Assembly (NCBI GenBank): GCA_903908285.1
Contig: CAIVRH010000047.1
Span: forward strand, 1 to 42,825
DNA from: an uncultured candidate division Zixibacteria bacterium
GTDB lineage: Bacteria > Zixibacteria > MSB-5A5 > SM1-73
Direction: 5' to 3'
DNA: 42,825 bases
In this document: one piece after another, positions 35,067 through 42,785 of the stretch
How positions within the stretch are numbered: position 1 is the stretch's first letter
Layout: each line of letters starts with the position of its first letter
Program-made: the position numbers and the translations under genes
The notes under the pieces: model-generated
What the model was told of the DNA's origin: nothing
Databases searched by the model: none
Seen by the model: the letters and a program-made list of their open reading frames with translations, nothing else

Positions 35067-35107
35067 TCAGATCAACTCGACCCAGCGGAGCGTTAGGCCC
35101 GATCTGA
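35067..35107. repeat. Long GATCTGA palindromic element
   Basis: TCAGATC (35067-35073) and GATCTGA (35101-35107) bracket a 27-base insert (containing CCCAGCGGAGCGTTAGG) between rimO and the next gene. The core matches the hairpin at 22599-22619 with the insert missing. Confidence 0.65.
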
Positions 35108-35156
35108 CCCAACCACTCTACTTTCCCAGAGGAAGGCGAAAGGATAGTGAAGTAAA

Positions 35157-35969
35157 TTGAAAATAAATGAGGTAACCTGTAAAAATGCTTTGGTGAAATC
35201 GGGAATCGAGGGGATGGATTATGCCTTAAATCCCTATACCGGCTGCCAGCATGCCTGCGTATACTGTTATGCCGAGTTTATGAAGAAGTACACCCATCAT
35301 CCCGAACCGTGGGGAGAATTCGTGGACGTTAAAATCAATGTGGCAGACCGTCTCCGGCAACAGGTAAAAAGAACCAAACCCGGCCCGGTGATGATCGGGA
35401 CAGTGACGGATGCATATCAGCCCATAGAAGGAAAATACAGTCTCACCCGGCAGTGCTTGGAGGTTTTATCGGAAACCGATTTCCCGGTTTTCATCCAGTC
35501 CAAATCGGATCTGATTTTGCGGGATATCGAGCTTTTGAAAAAGATCAAAACAGCGGAGGTGGGTTTGACCATCACCTGCCCGGATTCCCGGGTGGAGAGG
35601 ATGTTTGAACCAGGCGCTGCGGATTTGGAAAGAAGATTCGAAGCGCTATCCCGGCTAAAAGAAAAAGGTATTTCCACTTTTGTATTTTTTGGACCGATTT
35701 TGCCTTTCTTTTCGGATACCGAAAAACCTCTTAATCTGCTTCTTTCCAGATTGCAAAAAATAGGAATAGAGAAAATATTCTTTGATAAGATGAACTACTT
35801 AAAAGGCAAATTGAAAAATTTTCGCCCGCTTTTGGCAAAGGAGTTCCCGCAGGTTATACGTTTCTATGAAGAGGCGGCGGATGATGAACAGGGGTATGCG
35901 GATTGGTTGAGAACCAACCTGAGGTCCCGACTTAATGGATTTTCGTTCGAAGCAGAGGTTTTGTTTTAG
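35157..35969 (+). CDS. Radical SAM protein, SPL (spore photoproduct lyase)-like family
   Basis: 270 residues. Cluster cysteines 30, 34 and 37 (NPYTGCQHACVYCYAEFM) fit the SplB-like COG1533 family, as do VMIGTVTDAYQPIE and the later TITCPDSRVERMFEPGA. Members are radical SAM enzymes, many with no tested substrate; true spore photoproduct lyase is not implied since the host is not expected to make spores. Start at TTG 35157, because a TGA stop lies in frame just upstream. Weak AAGGA about 13 bases before. Possible role in DNA repair or RNA/peptide modification. Confidence 0.85.
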   Translation: MKINEVTCKNALVKSGIEGMDYALNPYTGCQHACVYCYAEFMKKYTHHPEPWGEFVDVKINVADRLRQQVKRTKPGPVMIGTVTDAYQPIEGKYSLTRQCLEVLSETDFPVFIQSKSDLILRDIELLKKIKTAEVGLTITCPDSRVERMFEPGAADLERRFEALSRLKEKGISTFVFFGPILPFFSDTEKPLNLLLSRLQKIGIEKIFFDKMNYLKGKLKNFRPLLAKEFPQVIRFYEEAADDEQGYADWLRTNLRSRLNGFSFEAEVLF

Positions 35970-35993
35970 TTACCCGGAAGCAAAGGAGGCAGC

Positions 35994-36680
35994 ATGACAC
36001 TCGGAGTCAGATTTATCAGAAGAAGCGGGGTGCTGATTTCGAAATTCATCAGCACGATTCTGATTCTCCTTTACATCACTCAGACCGCAGTCATCGTGTA
36101 TCTGGTTCGCGACAGGAATAATCTTCTTAGAATCCAGCTGGAGCAGGGGGCGCAGATAAAAGAGCAACAGCTCAAGATAGGCGAGCTGGAGGAGAAGCTG
36201 AAGATATTGAAGATAATCGAGGATTTTCAGGTGGGATTCAAGGATCAGGAGATAAAGGAACTGACTTCCGTGATCTACGACGAGAGCAAGAAATATGGAT
36301 ATGATCCTCTTCTTATCCTGTCTTTGATCCTTACCGAGAGCCAGTTCAAGAGCGGACAGATTTCGGAGATGGGAGCTTTAGGATTGATGCAGGTGAAACC
36401 TTCGATCGGACGGGATCTATGTCAAAAAAGAGGTTTAAACTGGAGGGGGGAGCTTTCTCTTTTCGAACCAGCATTTAACATCCAGTTGGGAAGCCTTTAC
36501 CTGTTCGAATTAATTCTGAAATTCAAAGATGTGAAAAAAGCGATCATCGCCTACAATGTGGGAGAAAACGCCTTAAAACTGCGGTTGAAGGCGGGAGAGA
36601 AACCTCCCACATATTTTCTTTCTCAGGTGGTAAAAAAATATAAGGAATTGAAGGCGAAGTATGATCTTCCCAAAAGTTAA
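35994..36680 (+). CDS. Membrane-anchored lytic transglycosylase (SLT domain)
   Basis: 228 residues. Transmembrane helix at about 18-37, a coiled-coil stretch (about 45-75), then an SLT domain (about 90-215): catalytic Glu115 in LILTESQFKSG and GALGLMQVKPSIG (127-139), and AYNVGENALKLRLKAGE as the MltC/Slt-type C-terminal signature. It cuts peptidoglycan glycan strands. GGAGG at 35985 is the ribosome-binding site. The next gene starts within its last 20 bases. Confidence 0.9.
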   Translation: MTLGVRFIRRSGVLISKFISTILILLYITQTAVIVYLVRDRNNLLRIQLEQGAQIKEQQLKIGELEEKLKILKIIEDFQVGFKDQEIKELTSVIYDESKKYGYDPLLILSLILTESQFKSGQISEMGALGLMQVKPSIGRDLCQKRGLNWRGELSLFEPAFNIQLGSLYLFELILKFKDVKKAIIAYNVGENALKLRLKAGEKPPTYFLSQVVKKYKELKAKYDLPKS

Positions 36681-37350
36681 ATTTATTCCCTTAAACAGAT
36701 ACAAAATCTTTATGGTATGGTTTATGTTTCTGACCGTGGGGTGGGTTACTCCTTTGGCTTTGGCGGAAAACCAAGCTTCTCCCCGGGAAAGCCCGCCTAC
36801 CAACGAGGAATTCCTGCGGGGAACATTAAGAGCTCTTTTGGAAAAAACTTTTGCCGAGTTCCCGAAGAATACCTCGGATTTAATCACTTTGAAGGCGGAG
36901 GAGGATCGCCCCGAAAATTGGCTGGTGGAGGATGAGCTGGTTAACTTCCTTTTATCTTTAAACTGCCAAGTAAGTTTGAGTCCGGTCGATTCGAATCGAA
37001 ATTTAGCGGAATCTAAATGGCTTTATTATCGTATCATAGATTTGAAGCTGGATTATCCCAAAACCACAAGAAAGGGTTTTTGGGGAGAGAAGTCGGTGAC
37101 CAGAAAAGCATGGTTAAATTTGTCTTTTCGGGAAGAGGATAAAACTACGGGAAAAGTTCTTTGGTCCCAAAGGGGGCAAACGGAGAAATCGGATGCCGTC
37201 AAGAATAACCTGATCAAATCCTTAAACAATTCCTCTTATCCTTTCTTGTGCCCCTCTCCTTCGCGCGATCCATTGAGCCGGTTTGTGGAACCGGCTGTAG
37301 TGACCACGGTGGTGGGAGGGTTGGTTTACCTTTTCTTTGCCAACCGATGA
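36661..37350 (+). CDS. Envelope protein of unknown function
   Basis: 229 residues, overlapping the transglycosylase gene by 20 bases. Hydrophobic N-terminus ending in a signal-peptide-like ALA-EN (about 35), a soluble part with a beta-rich core (WLYYRIIDLKLDYPKTTRKGFWGEKSVTRKAWLNLSFREEDKTTGKVLWSQ, about 121-171) and a C-terminal transmembrane helix (FVEPAVVTTVVGGLVYLFF). The LNLSFREEDxxTGKVLWSQ stretch resembles the strand pattern of CsgG/LptE-type envelope proteins, but I do not assign a family. Sits between transglycosylase and bamD. Confidence 0.7.
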   Translation: MIFPKVKFIPLNRYKIFMVWFMFLTVGWVTPLALAENQASPRESPPTNEEFLRGTLRALLEKTFAEFPKNTSDLITLKAEEDRPENWLVEDELVNFLLSLNCQVSLSPVDSNRNLAESKWLYYRIIDLKLDYPKTTRKGFWGEKSVTRKAWLNLSFREEDKTTGKVLWSQRGQTEKSDAVKNNLIKSLNNSSYPFLCPSPSRDPLSRFVEPAVVTTVVGGLVYLFFANR

Positions 37351-37375
37351 AACTAAAAACTTTCGAGAAGGAAAC

Positions 37376-38182
37376 ATGAAGACCAAAACGCTCATCCTGA
37401 TTTTTACCGGTATATTGATTTTGATCCTTTTTATTACGATGGGGTGTGGACCCAAACCGCCCCAACTGGTTTTAGGGGCGGAGGATCAATATGCTTTAGC
37501 CAAAAGGGAATTTAATGATAAACATTGGGACAAAGCGGTTTTGGAACTGCAGAAGCTTATCCTAAACTATCCCGGGGTGAGCTTTATCGACTCGGCTCAA
37601 TTTCTTTTGGGAATGACTTATTTCAATCAGAAGGAATACCCGTTAGCCATCGGAGAATTCAACCGGCTGGTCTCTTCATTTTCCACCAGTTCACTGACCG
37701 ATGATGCCGCCTTCAAATTGGCGGAATGTGATTTCGAGCTGTCTCCGAGAGCGGAACTGGATCAGAGCCATACCCAAGAGGCATTGGATGCGCTGAATAA
37801 CTTTTTGGAGGATTACCCGGGAAGTGATAAAAGAGAGCAGGCTTTGAATCTGGTAAATAAATGCAAGTCCAAGCTGGCTAAGAAGATTTACAGAAACGGA
37901 TATCTCTACTTCAAGATGAGACATTATGCCCCGGCCGCATTGTATTTTCAGCAAGTCTTGGACGATTACCCCGACACCGAATGGTCAAAGCCCGCCCGGT
38001 TCTATTTAGCAGAGACTAGGTATAAAGATAATAAATACGAACAAGCCAAAACGGAGTACCAGAATTACCTCGAGAATTATCCCCATGACGAACTCACCCA
38101 GAAAATAACCAAAAGGCTGGAAAAGATAGTGAGAATCCTCGCTTCCGGCGGGGGAGAAAAAAAGGATACGGATAAAAGATAA
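37376..38182 (+). CDS. bamD: Outer-membrane assembly lipoprotein BamD
   Basis: 268 residues from the ATG at 37376 (GAGAAGGA upstream; 13 codons of open frame before it overlap the previous gene). The N-terminus ends in an atypical lipobox (LFITMGCGPK, Cys24). The rest is five TPR-like repeats (YALAKREFNDKHWDKAVLELQKLILNYPG; FLLGMTYFNQKEYPLAIGEFNRLV; FYLAETRYKDNKYEQAKTEYQNYLENYP), the BamD layout. BamD works with BamA to insert beta-barrel proteins; BamA is not in the window. bamD is followed by a heptamer tract. Confidence 0.88.
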   Translation: MKTKTLILIFTGILILILFITMGCGPKPPQLVLGAEDQYALAKREFNDKHWDKAVLELQKLILNYPGVSFIDSAQFLLGMTYFNQKEYPLAIGEFNRLVSSFSTSSLTDDAAFKLAECDFELSPRAELDQSHTQEALDALNNFLEDYPGSDKREQALNLVNKCKSKLAKKIYRNGYLYFKMRHYAPAALYFQQVLDDYPDTEWSKPARFYLAETRYKDNKYEQAKTEYQNYLENYPHDELTQKITKRLEKIVRILASGGGEKKDTDKR

Positions 38183-38229
38183 TTACTCAGATTCAAAATC
38201 CAGAAGTCAAAATTCAAAGTTGGAAATCT
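38181..38229 (+). repeat. Heptamer tract after bamD
   Basis: Seven 7-base units in register (AATTACT, CAGATTC, AAAATCC and so on), starting at the last two bases of the bamD stop codon. Confidence 0.75.
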
Positions 38230-38296
38230 CGCCCTTTAGTTTCCCTTCTCCCCATAGTGGAGTAGGGGATATAAAAAGAGAGGTTTGAATTTTAAG

Positions 38297-38911
38297 ATGG
38301 CTCAAAAAGTAAAGATCGGTATCCTGGGTGGCACGTTTGATCCCATTCATCTGGGACATCTGGTATTAGCGGAACAGGTAAGAGAAAAGCTGAAGCTTGA
38401 CCGGGTGATCTTCATTCCTTCCGCCAGCCCCCCTCATAAAACCAATCGGAAACTTTCTTCGGCCAAAGATAGATTTCGGATGACGGTTCTGGCATTGGAG
38501 GGCAATCCGAAATTCTCCATTTCGGATATGGAGCTGAAAAGGGAGGGATTATCGTACACGGTCGATACTTTGAGGACTCTGAAGAAAACTTACCGGAACT
38601 CGGAGATATTTTTCCTGACCGGATCGGATGTGCTGGATGAGATCGACACCTGGAAAGATCCGGAGCAGATATATAAATTAGTGAAAGTGGTTATAGCCAT
38701 TCGCCCCGGTTTTGATGATTTTGATCCGAAAGAATATTATGCGCGGAAAGGCATAATTATCCCCATAACCGGCGTGGACATATCTTCTACCAAAATCAGG
38801 AATATGGTAAAAAGTAGAAAATCCATCAGATATCTGGTGCCAGCTAAGGTGGAAGAATATATCAAGAAAAAGAAGCTCTATCGAAATCATCCGTCCAAAC
38901 AAGCAGGATAA
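38297..38911 (+). CDS. nadD: Nicotinate-nucleotide adenylyltransferase NadD
   Basis: 204 residues from the ATG at 38297 (a TTG at 38285 is possible). Nucleotidyltransferase motifs: GILGGTFDPIHLGHLVLAEQ near the N-terminus, FIPSASPPHK, FFLTGSDVLDEIDTWKD, and the C-terminal ISSTKIR signature. It adenylates nicotinate mononucleotide in NAD synthesis. The RsfS gene that often follows is absent. Confidence 0.94.
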   Translation: MAQKVKIGILGGTFDPIHLGHLVLAEQVREKLKLDRVIFIPSASPPHKTNRKLSSAKDRFRMTVLALEGNPKFSISDMELKREGLSYTVDTLRTLKKTYRNSEIFFLTGSDVLDEIDTWKDPEQIYKLVKVVIAIRPGFDDFDPKEYYARKGIIIPITGVDISSTKIRNMVKSRKSIRYLVPAKVEEYIKKKKLYRNHPSKQAG

Positions 38912-38945
38912 GACATATTCATCTTATTAATCCCCCTTAACCTTA

Positions 38946-38972
38946 CCTCTCCCCCCGGGGAGAGGGATTTTT
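38946..38972 (+). terminator. Terminator-like hairpin after nadD
   Basis: CCTCTCCCC-CC-GGGGAGAGG (38946-38965) followed by GATTTTTAATA. Same composition as the hairpin at 41857. Confidence 0.5.
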
Positions 38973-39079
38973 AATATATCCTCGCACTTCTTTGAAATCT
39001 GTTGACGAGAAAGAAAAACGATGGTATTTTCGTTGGTGTTTAATTGAAGCTGGGAAGACTTTGTCGGGAGAGATGATTC

Positions 39080-41833
39080 ATGCCACGAAAAAAACGTCTG
39101 TTTTTGATAGACGGATCAGCTTTAGCTTACCGCTCATATTTTGCTTTCATCCGGAATCCCCTGATCAACTCGAAAGGAGAAAACACATCTGCGGTTTTCG
39201 GTTTTACCAATTCCATGCTGAAGATATTGAAAGAGGAAAATCCGGATTTTGTAGCAGTGGTATTCGATACCAAAGCCCCTACCTTCCGTCACAAAATATA
39301 CGAAGAGTATAAATCCACCCGAGCCAAGATGCCACCGGAGATGTCGGAGCAGCTGCCCCGGATTCGAGAGGTGGCTTGGGGGATGAATCTGCCCATATTG
39401 GAGATTGAAGGCTTTGAGGCGGACGATTTGATGGGAACCTTGGCCAAAGAAGCCAAGGGAAAAGGGCTGGAGGTGATTTTAGTTACCGGGGATAAAGATT
39501 TCCTGCAACTGGTGGATGATGATATCAAGGTGCTGAATCCAAAAAGAAGTGGGGAGGAGCCGGAGCTTTTAGATAGAAAGGGGGTGGAGGAAAAATTCGG
39601 GGTGCCCCCGGAAAAGGTGATCGAAGTCCTGTCGCTGATGGGGGATGCTTCGGATAACGTCCCCGGTGTTCCGGGAGTGGGGGAGAAGACCGCTTTGGAG
39701 CTGATCAAAGAGTTTGGAGATTTGGAGAGTGTTTTGAAGAATACGGACAAGGTGAAAAGGAAAAATGTGCAGAAGAGTCTGCAGGAACATGCGGACCTAG
39801 CCCGTCTCTCCAGAAGATTAGTTACCATCGATACTCACGTCCCTTTCGAGTTGGATCTTCCGGGACTCAAAAGAAGAGATTTCGACTCAAACCGGTTAAA
39901 AGAACTTTTCAAGGAGCTGGAATTCACCAAACTCCTGCAGGAGATAACTTCTCAAGAGAAAGGGGAAGAGGTAAGCTACCGGATGGTCAACACCCCGGAA
40001 GGACTCCGGGCATTGATTTCCTCTTTGAAGCAAGCCGGTGAATTCGCACTGGACACCGAAACCACCAGCCTTGATCCCATTGATGCGGAACTGGTGGGAG
40101 TATCTTTTTGTTATAAGGAGAAAGAGGCTTACTATGTTCCGGTGGGTCATACCGAAAAAGGGGGCAATTTGGACCTTACCCTGGCGATCAAAGATCTCAA
40201 GGAGATACTGGAAGATGAAAAGCTAAAGAAGGTGGGGCAAAATCTGAAATATGATCTGGAAGTCCTCCGGCGTTACGGAATCGAGCTTAAAGGGATCTTT
40301 TTCGATACTATGGTGGCGTCTTACCTTTTAAATCCATCATTCCGGCAGCACAATTTGAACTATATGGCATTGGAATATCTGGATCATAAGATGATCCCGA
40401 TTTCCGATTTGATCGGAAGCGGTTCTGCCAAATCCCATACTGCTCCATTGGAGATATTCGATGTGGCACTCCCATCCCCAAAGAAGCGTCCCAAGCCGAA
40501 AAGTTTTGCCGAAGTTTCGATTGCCGATGCCTGCATCTATTCCGGTGAGGATGCCGATTACACCCTGCGTTTGAAGGAGTTCTTCAGCCCCAAGCTGAGT
40601 CTTTTCTCTTTGGAAAAGCTGTTTTTTGAAGTAGAGCTGCCCTTAATCGAGGTGCTGGCAGAGATGGAGATGATCGGGGTATCTATTGATGAGAATCACC
40701 TTAAAAATTTATCAAAACAGACCGGAAGCCAACTGGATATATTAACTCTAAAGATATATGATTTAGCCGGCAAGAAATTCAACATCAACTCCACCCAGCA
40801 GTTAAGCCAGGTGCTGTTCGAGCACTTGAAGCTTCAATCGGTGCGTAAAACCGCCAAAAAGACCGGACTTTCCACCGATATCGGGGTATTGGAGATTTTA
40901 GCCAAGGAACATCCGTTGCCGGCTGTGATGCTGGAGTATCGTCAGCTTTCCAAATTGAAGTCCACCTACATCGATGCTTTGCCGGTTTTGGTGAACAAAA
41001 GAACCGGAAGGATTCATACTTCGTTCAACCAGGCCGTAACCGCCACCGGAAGGCTCTCCTCCTCCGATCCCAATCTGCAGAACATTCCTATCCGTGCCGA
41101 TTTGGGAAAGCAAATTCGGAAGGCTTTCATACCCCGGGATGAAAATTATCTGATTATGTCTGCGGATTACTCCCAAGTGGAACTTAGAATCCTGGCGCAT
41201 TTTTCCCAGGATCATACACTCTTGGAATCTTTTCAAAGAGGAGAAGACATTCACAAGCGAACAGCCAGCGAAGTTTTTGGTGTGAGTATCGATCAGGTTA
41301 CCAAAGAACAAAGGGACCTGGCTAAAACCACCAATTTCTCCATCATCTACGGAGTCTCTGCTTTTGGGTTGTCTCAATCCACCAATATGAGCACGCAGGA
41401 TGCAGCCATGTTCATCGACATATATTTTAAAAGGTATCCCCGGGTCAAATCATACATCGATGAGATGATCGAGCTGGCCCGAAAGCAGGAATTTGTAACC
41501 ACCCTCTTGGGGAGAAGAAGGTATATACCGGAGATCCACAGCACCAATAGGCAGAAAAGAGAGTTTGCCGAGCGCACTGCCATGAATACTCCCATTCAGG
41601 GTTCGGCTGCAGATTTAATTAAAGTGGTAATGATCGAAATCGCCGAAAAATTAAAAAACAAAAAATCCAAAATGATTATGCAGGTGCATGACGAACTGGT
41701 TTTTGAGGTGCATAAAGAAGAGTTGGTTTCTATCAAGGAAATGGTCAAAGACCGAATGGAGAACACCGTTCACTTAGAAGTGCCGATCAAAGTGGATATA
41801 AACGTGGGCCAGAACTGGCTGGAAGCGAAGTAG
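39080..41833 (+). CDS. polA: DNA polymerase I PolA
   Basis: 917 residues with all three domains. 5'-3' exonuclease (about 5-290; IEGFEADDLMGTLA, VTGDKDFLQL, GDASDNVPGVPGVGEKTA), 3'-5' proofreading exonuclease (about 300-500; Asp325 and Glu327 in FALDTETTS, a KKVGQNLKYDLEVL motif, and YSGEDADYTLRL), and the family-A polymerase (about 545-917; TGRLSSSDPNLQNIPI, SADYSQVELRILAHF with Asp696 region, TNFSIIYGVSAFGLS and MQVHDELVFEV). Proofreading residues look intact, unlike Taq-type enzymes. Used in Okazaki processing and repair. No strong ribosome-binding site: GGGAGAG lies about 10 bases upstream. Confidence 0.97.
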   Translation: MPRKKRLFLIDGSALAYRSYFAFIRNPLINSKGENTSAVFGFTNSMLKILKEENPDFVAVVFDTKAPTFRHKIYEEYKSTRAKMPPEMSEQLPRIREVAWGMNLPILEIEGFEADDLMGTLAKEAKGKGLEVILVTGDKDFLQLVDDDIKVLNPKRSGEEPELLDRKGVEEKFGVPPEKVIEVLSLMGDASDNVPGVPGVGEKTALELIKEFGDLESVLKNTDKVKRKNVQKSLQEHADLARLSRRLVTIDTHVPFELDLPGLKRRDFDSNRLKELFKELEFTKLLQEITSQEKGEEVSYRMVNTPEGLRALISSLKQAGEFALDTETTSLDPIDAELVGVSFCYKEKEAYYVPVGHTEKGGNLDLTLAIKDLKEILEDEKLKKVGQNLKYDLEVLRRYGIELKGIFFDTMVASYLLNPSFRQHNLNYMALEYLDHKMIPISDLIGSGSAKSHTAPLEIFDVALPSPKKRPKPKSFAEVSIADACIYSGEDADYTLRLKEFFSPKLSLFSLEKLFFEVELPLIEVLAEMEMIGVSIDENHLKNLSKQTGSQLDILTLKIYDLAGKKFNINSTQQLSQVLFEHLKLQSVRKTAKKTGLSTDIGVLEILAKEHPLPAVMLEYRQLSKLKSTYIDALPVLVNKRTGRIHTSFNQAVTATGRLSSSDPNLQNIPIRADLGKQIRKAFIPRDENYLIMSADYSQVELRILAHFSQDHTLLESFQRGEDIHKRTASEVFGVSIDQVTKEQRDLAKTTNFSIIYGVSAFGLSQSTNMSTQDAAMFIDIYFKRYPRVKSYIDEMIELARKQEFVTTLLGRRRYIPEIHSTNRQKREFAERTAMNTPIQGSAADLIKVVMIEIAEKLKNKKSKMIMQVHDELVFEVHKEELVSIKEMVKDRMENTVHLEVPIKVDINVGQNWLEAK

Positions 41834-41856
41834 TCAACTAACCTCTCTCCCTTAGT

Positions 41857-41884
41857 CCCCCTCTCCACAAATGTGGAGAGGGGG
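41857..41884 (+). terminator. Hairpin after polA
   Basis: CCCCCTCTCCAC-AAAT-GTGGAGAGGGGG, perfect 12-bp stem 24 bases after the stop codon. AAACAGG rather than a T-run follows, so termination is uncertain. Confidence 0.55.
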
Positions 41885-41911
41885 AAACAGGGGGTGAGGT
41901 TTGAGGAGTAG

Positions 41912-41934
41912 GTCGGGTTGCGAAGCTACCCGAC
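41912..41934. repeat. GTCGGGT hairpin before coaE
   Basis: GTCGGGTTGC-GAA-GCTACCCGAC ends 10 bases before the coaE start codon. Related to 20694-20720. Confidence 0.65.
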
Positions 41935-41944
41935 AGAAAAGTCT

Positions 41945-42544
41945 ATGATTCTGATTGGAATAACCGGTGGAATCGCTTGCGGAAAGACCGAAGTTTCCCA
42001 GGTCTTTCATAAGAATGGGGCAATTATCCTCTCCGGTGATCAGGTGGGTAAAGAGGTGGTGGAAAAAAACCGGCTAGTTCTAAAGGAATTAGTCCGGACT
42101 TTTGGCAAAGAAATCCTGAATAATAAGGGTAGTCTTAATCGTCGAAATCTGGGAGAGATCGCATTTGCATCAAAAAAGTCAAAAGAGAAATTAAACCAGA
42201 TCATCCATCCATACTTGCTAAAAGAATTGGAAAAGGGAACTGAAAGTTTAAGAAGGAAGAAATATAAGGGAATAGTGGTAATAGATGCAGCCTTAATTGT
42301 GGAATGGGGACTTCAGAGGGAATTGGACTATCTTATCTATGTCCAATCAAAAAGAGAAGATAGAATCAACAGATTGCAGGAGCAAAAAGGCTATTCACGC
42401 AGAGAGGCGCTGGATCGAATCAAATCCCAGCTGCCGGAGAATGTTAAGAAGAAACTGGCTGATTTTGTGATAAAAAATGACCAGGGACTGACTGAATTGA
42501 GGGAAAAGGCAAATCGGGTATGGAAGGAGATCATTTGCAGGTAA
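41945..42544 (+). CDS. coaE: Dephospho-CoA kinase CoaE
   Basis: 199 residues from the ATG at 41945; a longer frame to 41918 runs through a hairpin repeat. P-loop GITGGIACGKTEV at the N-terminus, then LSGDQVGKEVVE, IHPYL, VVIDAALIVEWGL and the C-terminal RINRLQEQKGYSRREALDRI and DFVIKNDQGLTEL motifs of CoaE. It phosphorylates dephospho-CoA in the last step of CoA synthesis. polA-coaE adjacency is common. Confidence 0.93.
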   Translation: MILIGITGGIACGKTEVSQVFHKNGAIILSGDQVGKEVVEKNRLVLKELVRTFGKEILNNKGSLNRRNLGEIAFASKKSKEKLNQIIHPYLLKELEKGTESLRRKKYKGIVVIDAALIVEWGLQRELDYLIYVQSKREDRINRLQEQKGYSRREALDRIKSQLPENVKKKLADFVIKNDQGLTELREKANRVWKEIICR

Positions 42545-42552
42545 AGGTGTAG

Positions 42553-42574
42553 GGGTAGAGCTTTAGCTCTACCC
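42553..42574. repeat. CTTTAG-core hairpin after coaE
   Basis: GGGTAGAGC-TTTA-GCTCTACCC, nine bases past the stop codon; preceded by GTAGG as in the 14198 element. Confidence 0.75.
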
Positions 42575-42601
42575 AAGCAATATTAGCAAAACAAAAAATC
42601 C

Positions 42602-42629
42602 TTGCTTTCATCTCTAAAATCCGTATAAT
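42602..42629 (+). promoter_or_regulatory. Promoter before the tRNA-like sequence
   Basis: TTGCTT (42602-42607), 16-base spacer, TATAAT (42624-42629) followed by GC, a typical strong promoter of the kind found before tRNA genes. Confidence 0.65.
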
Positions 42630-42639
42630 GCTTTTGTTT

Positions 42640-42681
42640 TTGGTTCATTATTAACTGCGAACCAGAAACCACGAACCGAAT
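42640..42681 (+). repeat. Heptamer tract between promoter and tRNA-like sequence
   Basis: Six units in register (TTGGTTC, ATTATTA, ACTGCGA, ACCAGAA, ACCACGA, ACCGAAT), inside the expected transcript. Confidence 0.75.
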
Positions 42682-42686
42682 TTACC

Positions 42687-42780
42687 GGGGCAGTAGCTCA
42701 GTTGGGCAGACGCCCGTAGGGAGAGCGCCCGTACGGGAGGTCAGCGAGCGGACATCTAGTCTGGGTTTAATCCAGGTAGA
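42687..42780 (+). pseudogene. Broken tRNA-like sequence
   Basis: GGGGCAG, TA, GCTC and AGTTGG (42687-42705) look like a tRNA acceptor strand and D arm. GAGC at 42723-42726 then closes the D stem, but the D loop carries a 14-base insertion (GCAGACGCCCGTAG). The anticodon stem CCCGT/ACGGG (42728-42737) has no loop at all: the seven anticodon bases are missing. Variable-loop-like AGGTC follows, then a weak T-arm-like stem (TCTGG/CCAGG, loop GTTTAAT, about 42760-42776) and no matching 3' acceptor strand. It cannot be a working tRNA in the usual sense; remnant or chimera. Confidence 0.6.
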
Positions 42781-42785
42781 TTTCG

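Noticed and set aside
35157-35969. True spore photoproduct lyase
   Set aside because: Only the radical SAM family can be supported; the genome appears Gram-negative and not spore-forming.
42687-42780. Functional tRNA gene
   Set aside because: No anticodon loop, a 14-base D-loop insertion and no 3' acceptor strand complementary to GGGGCAG.
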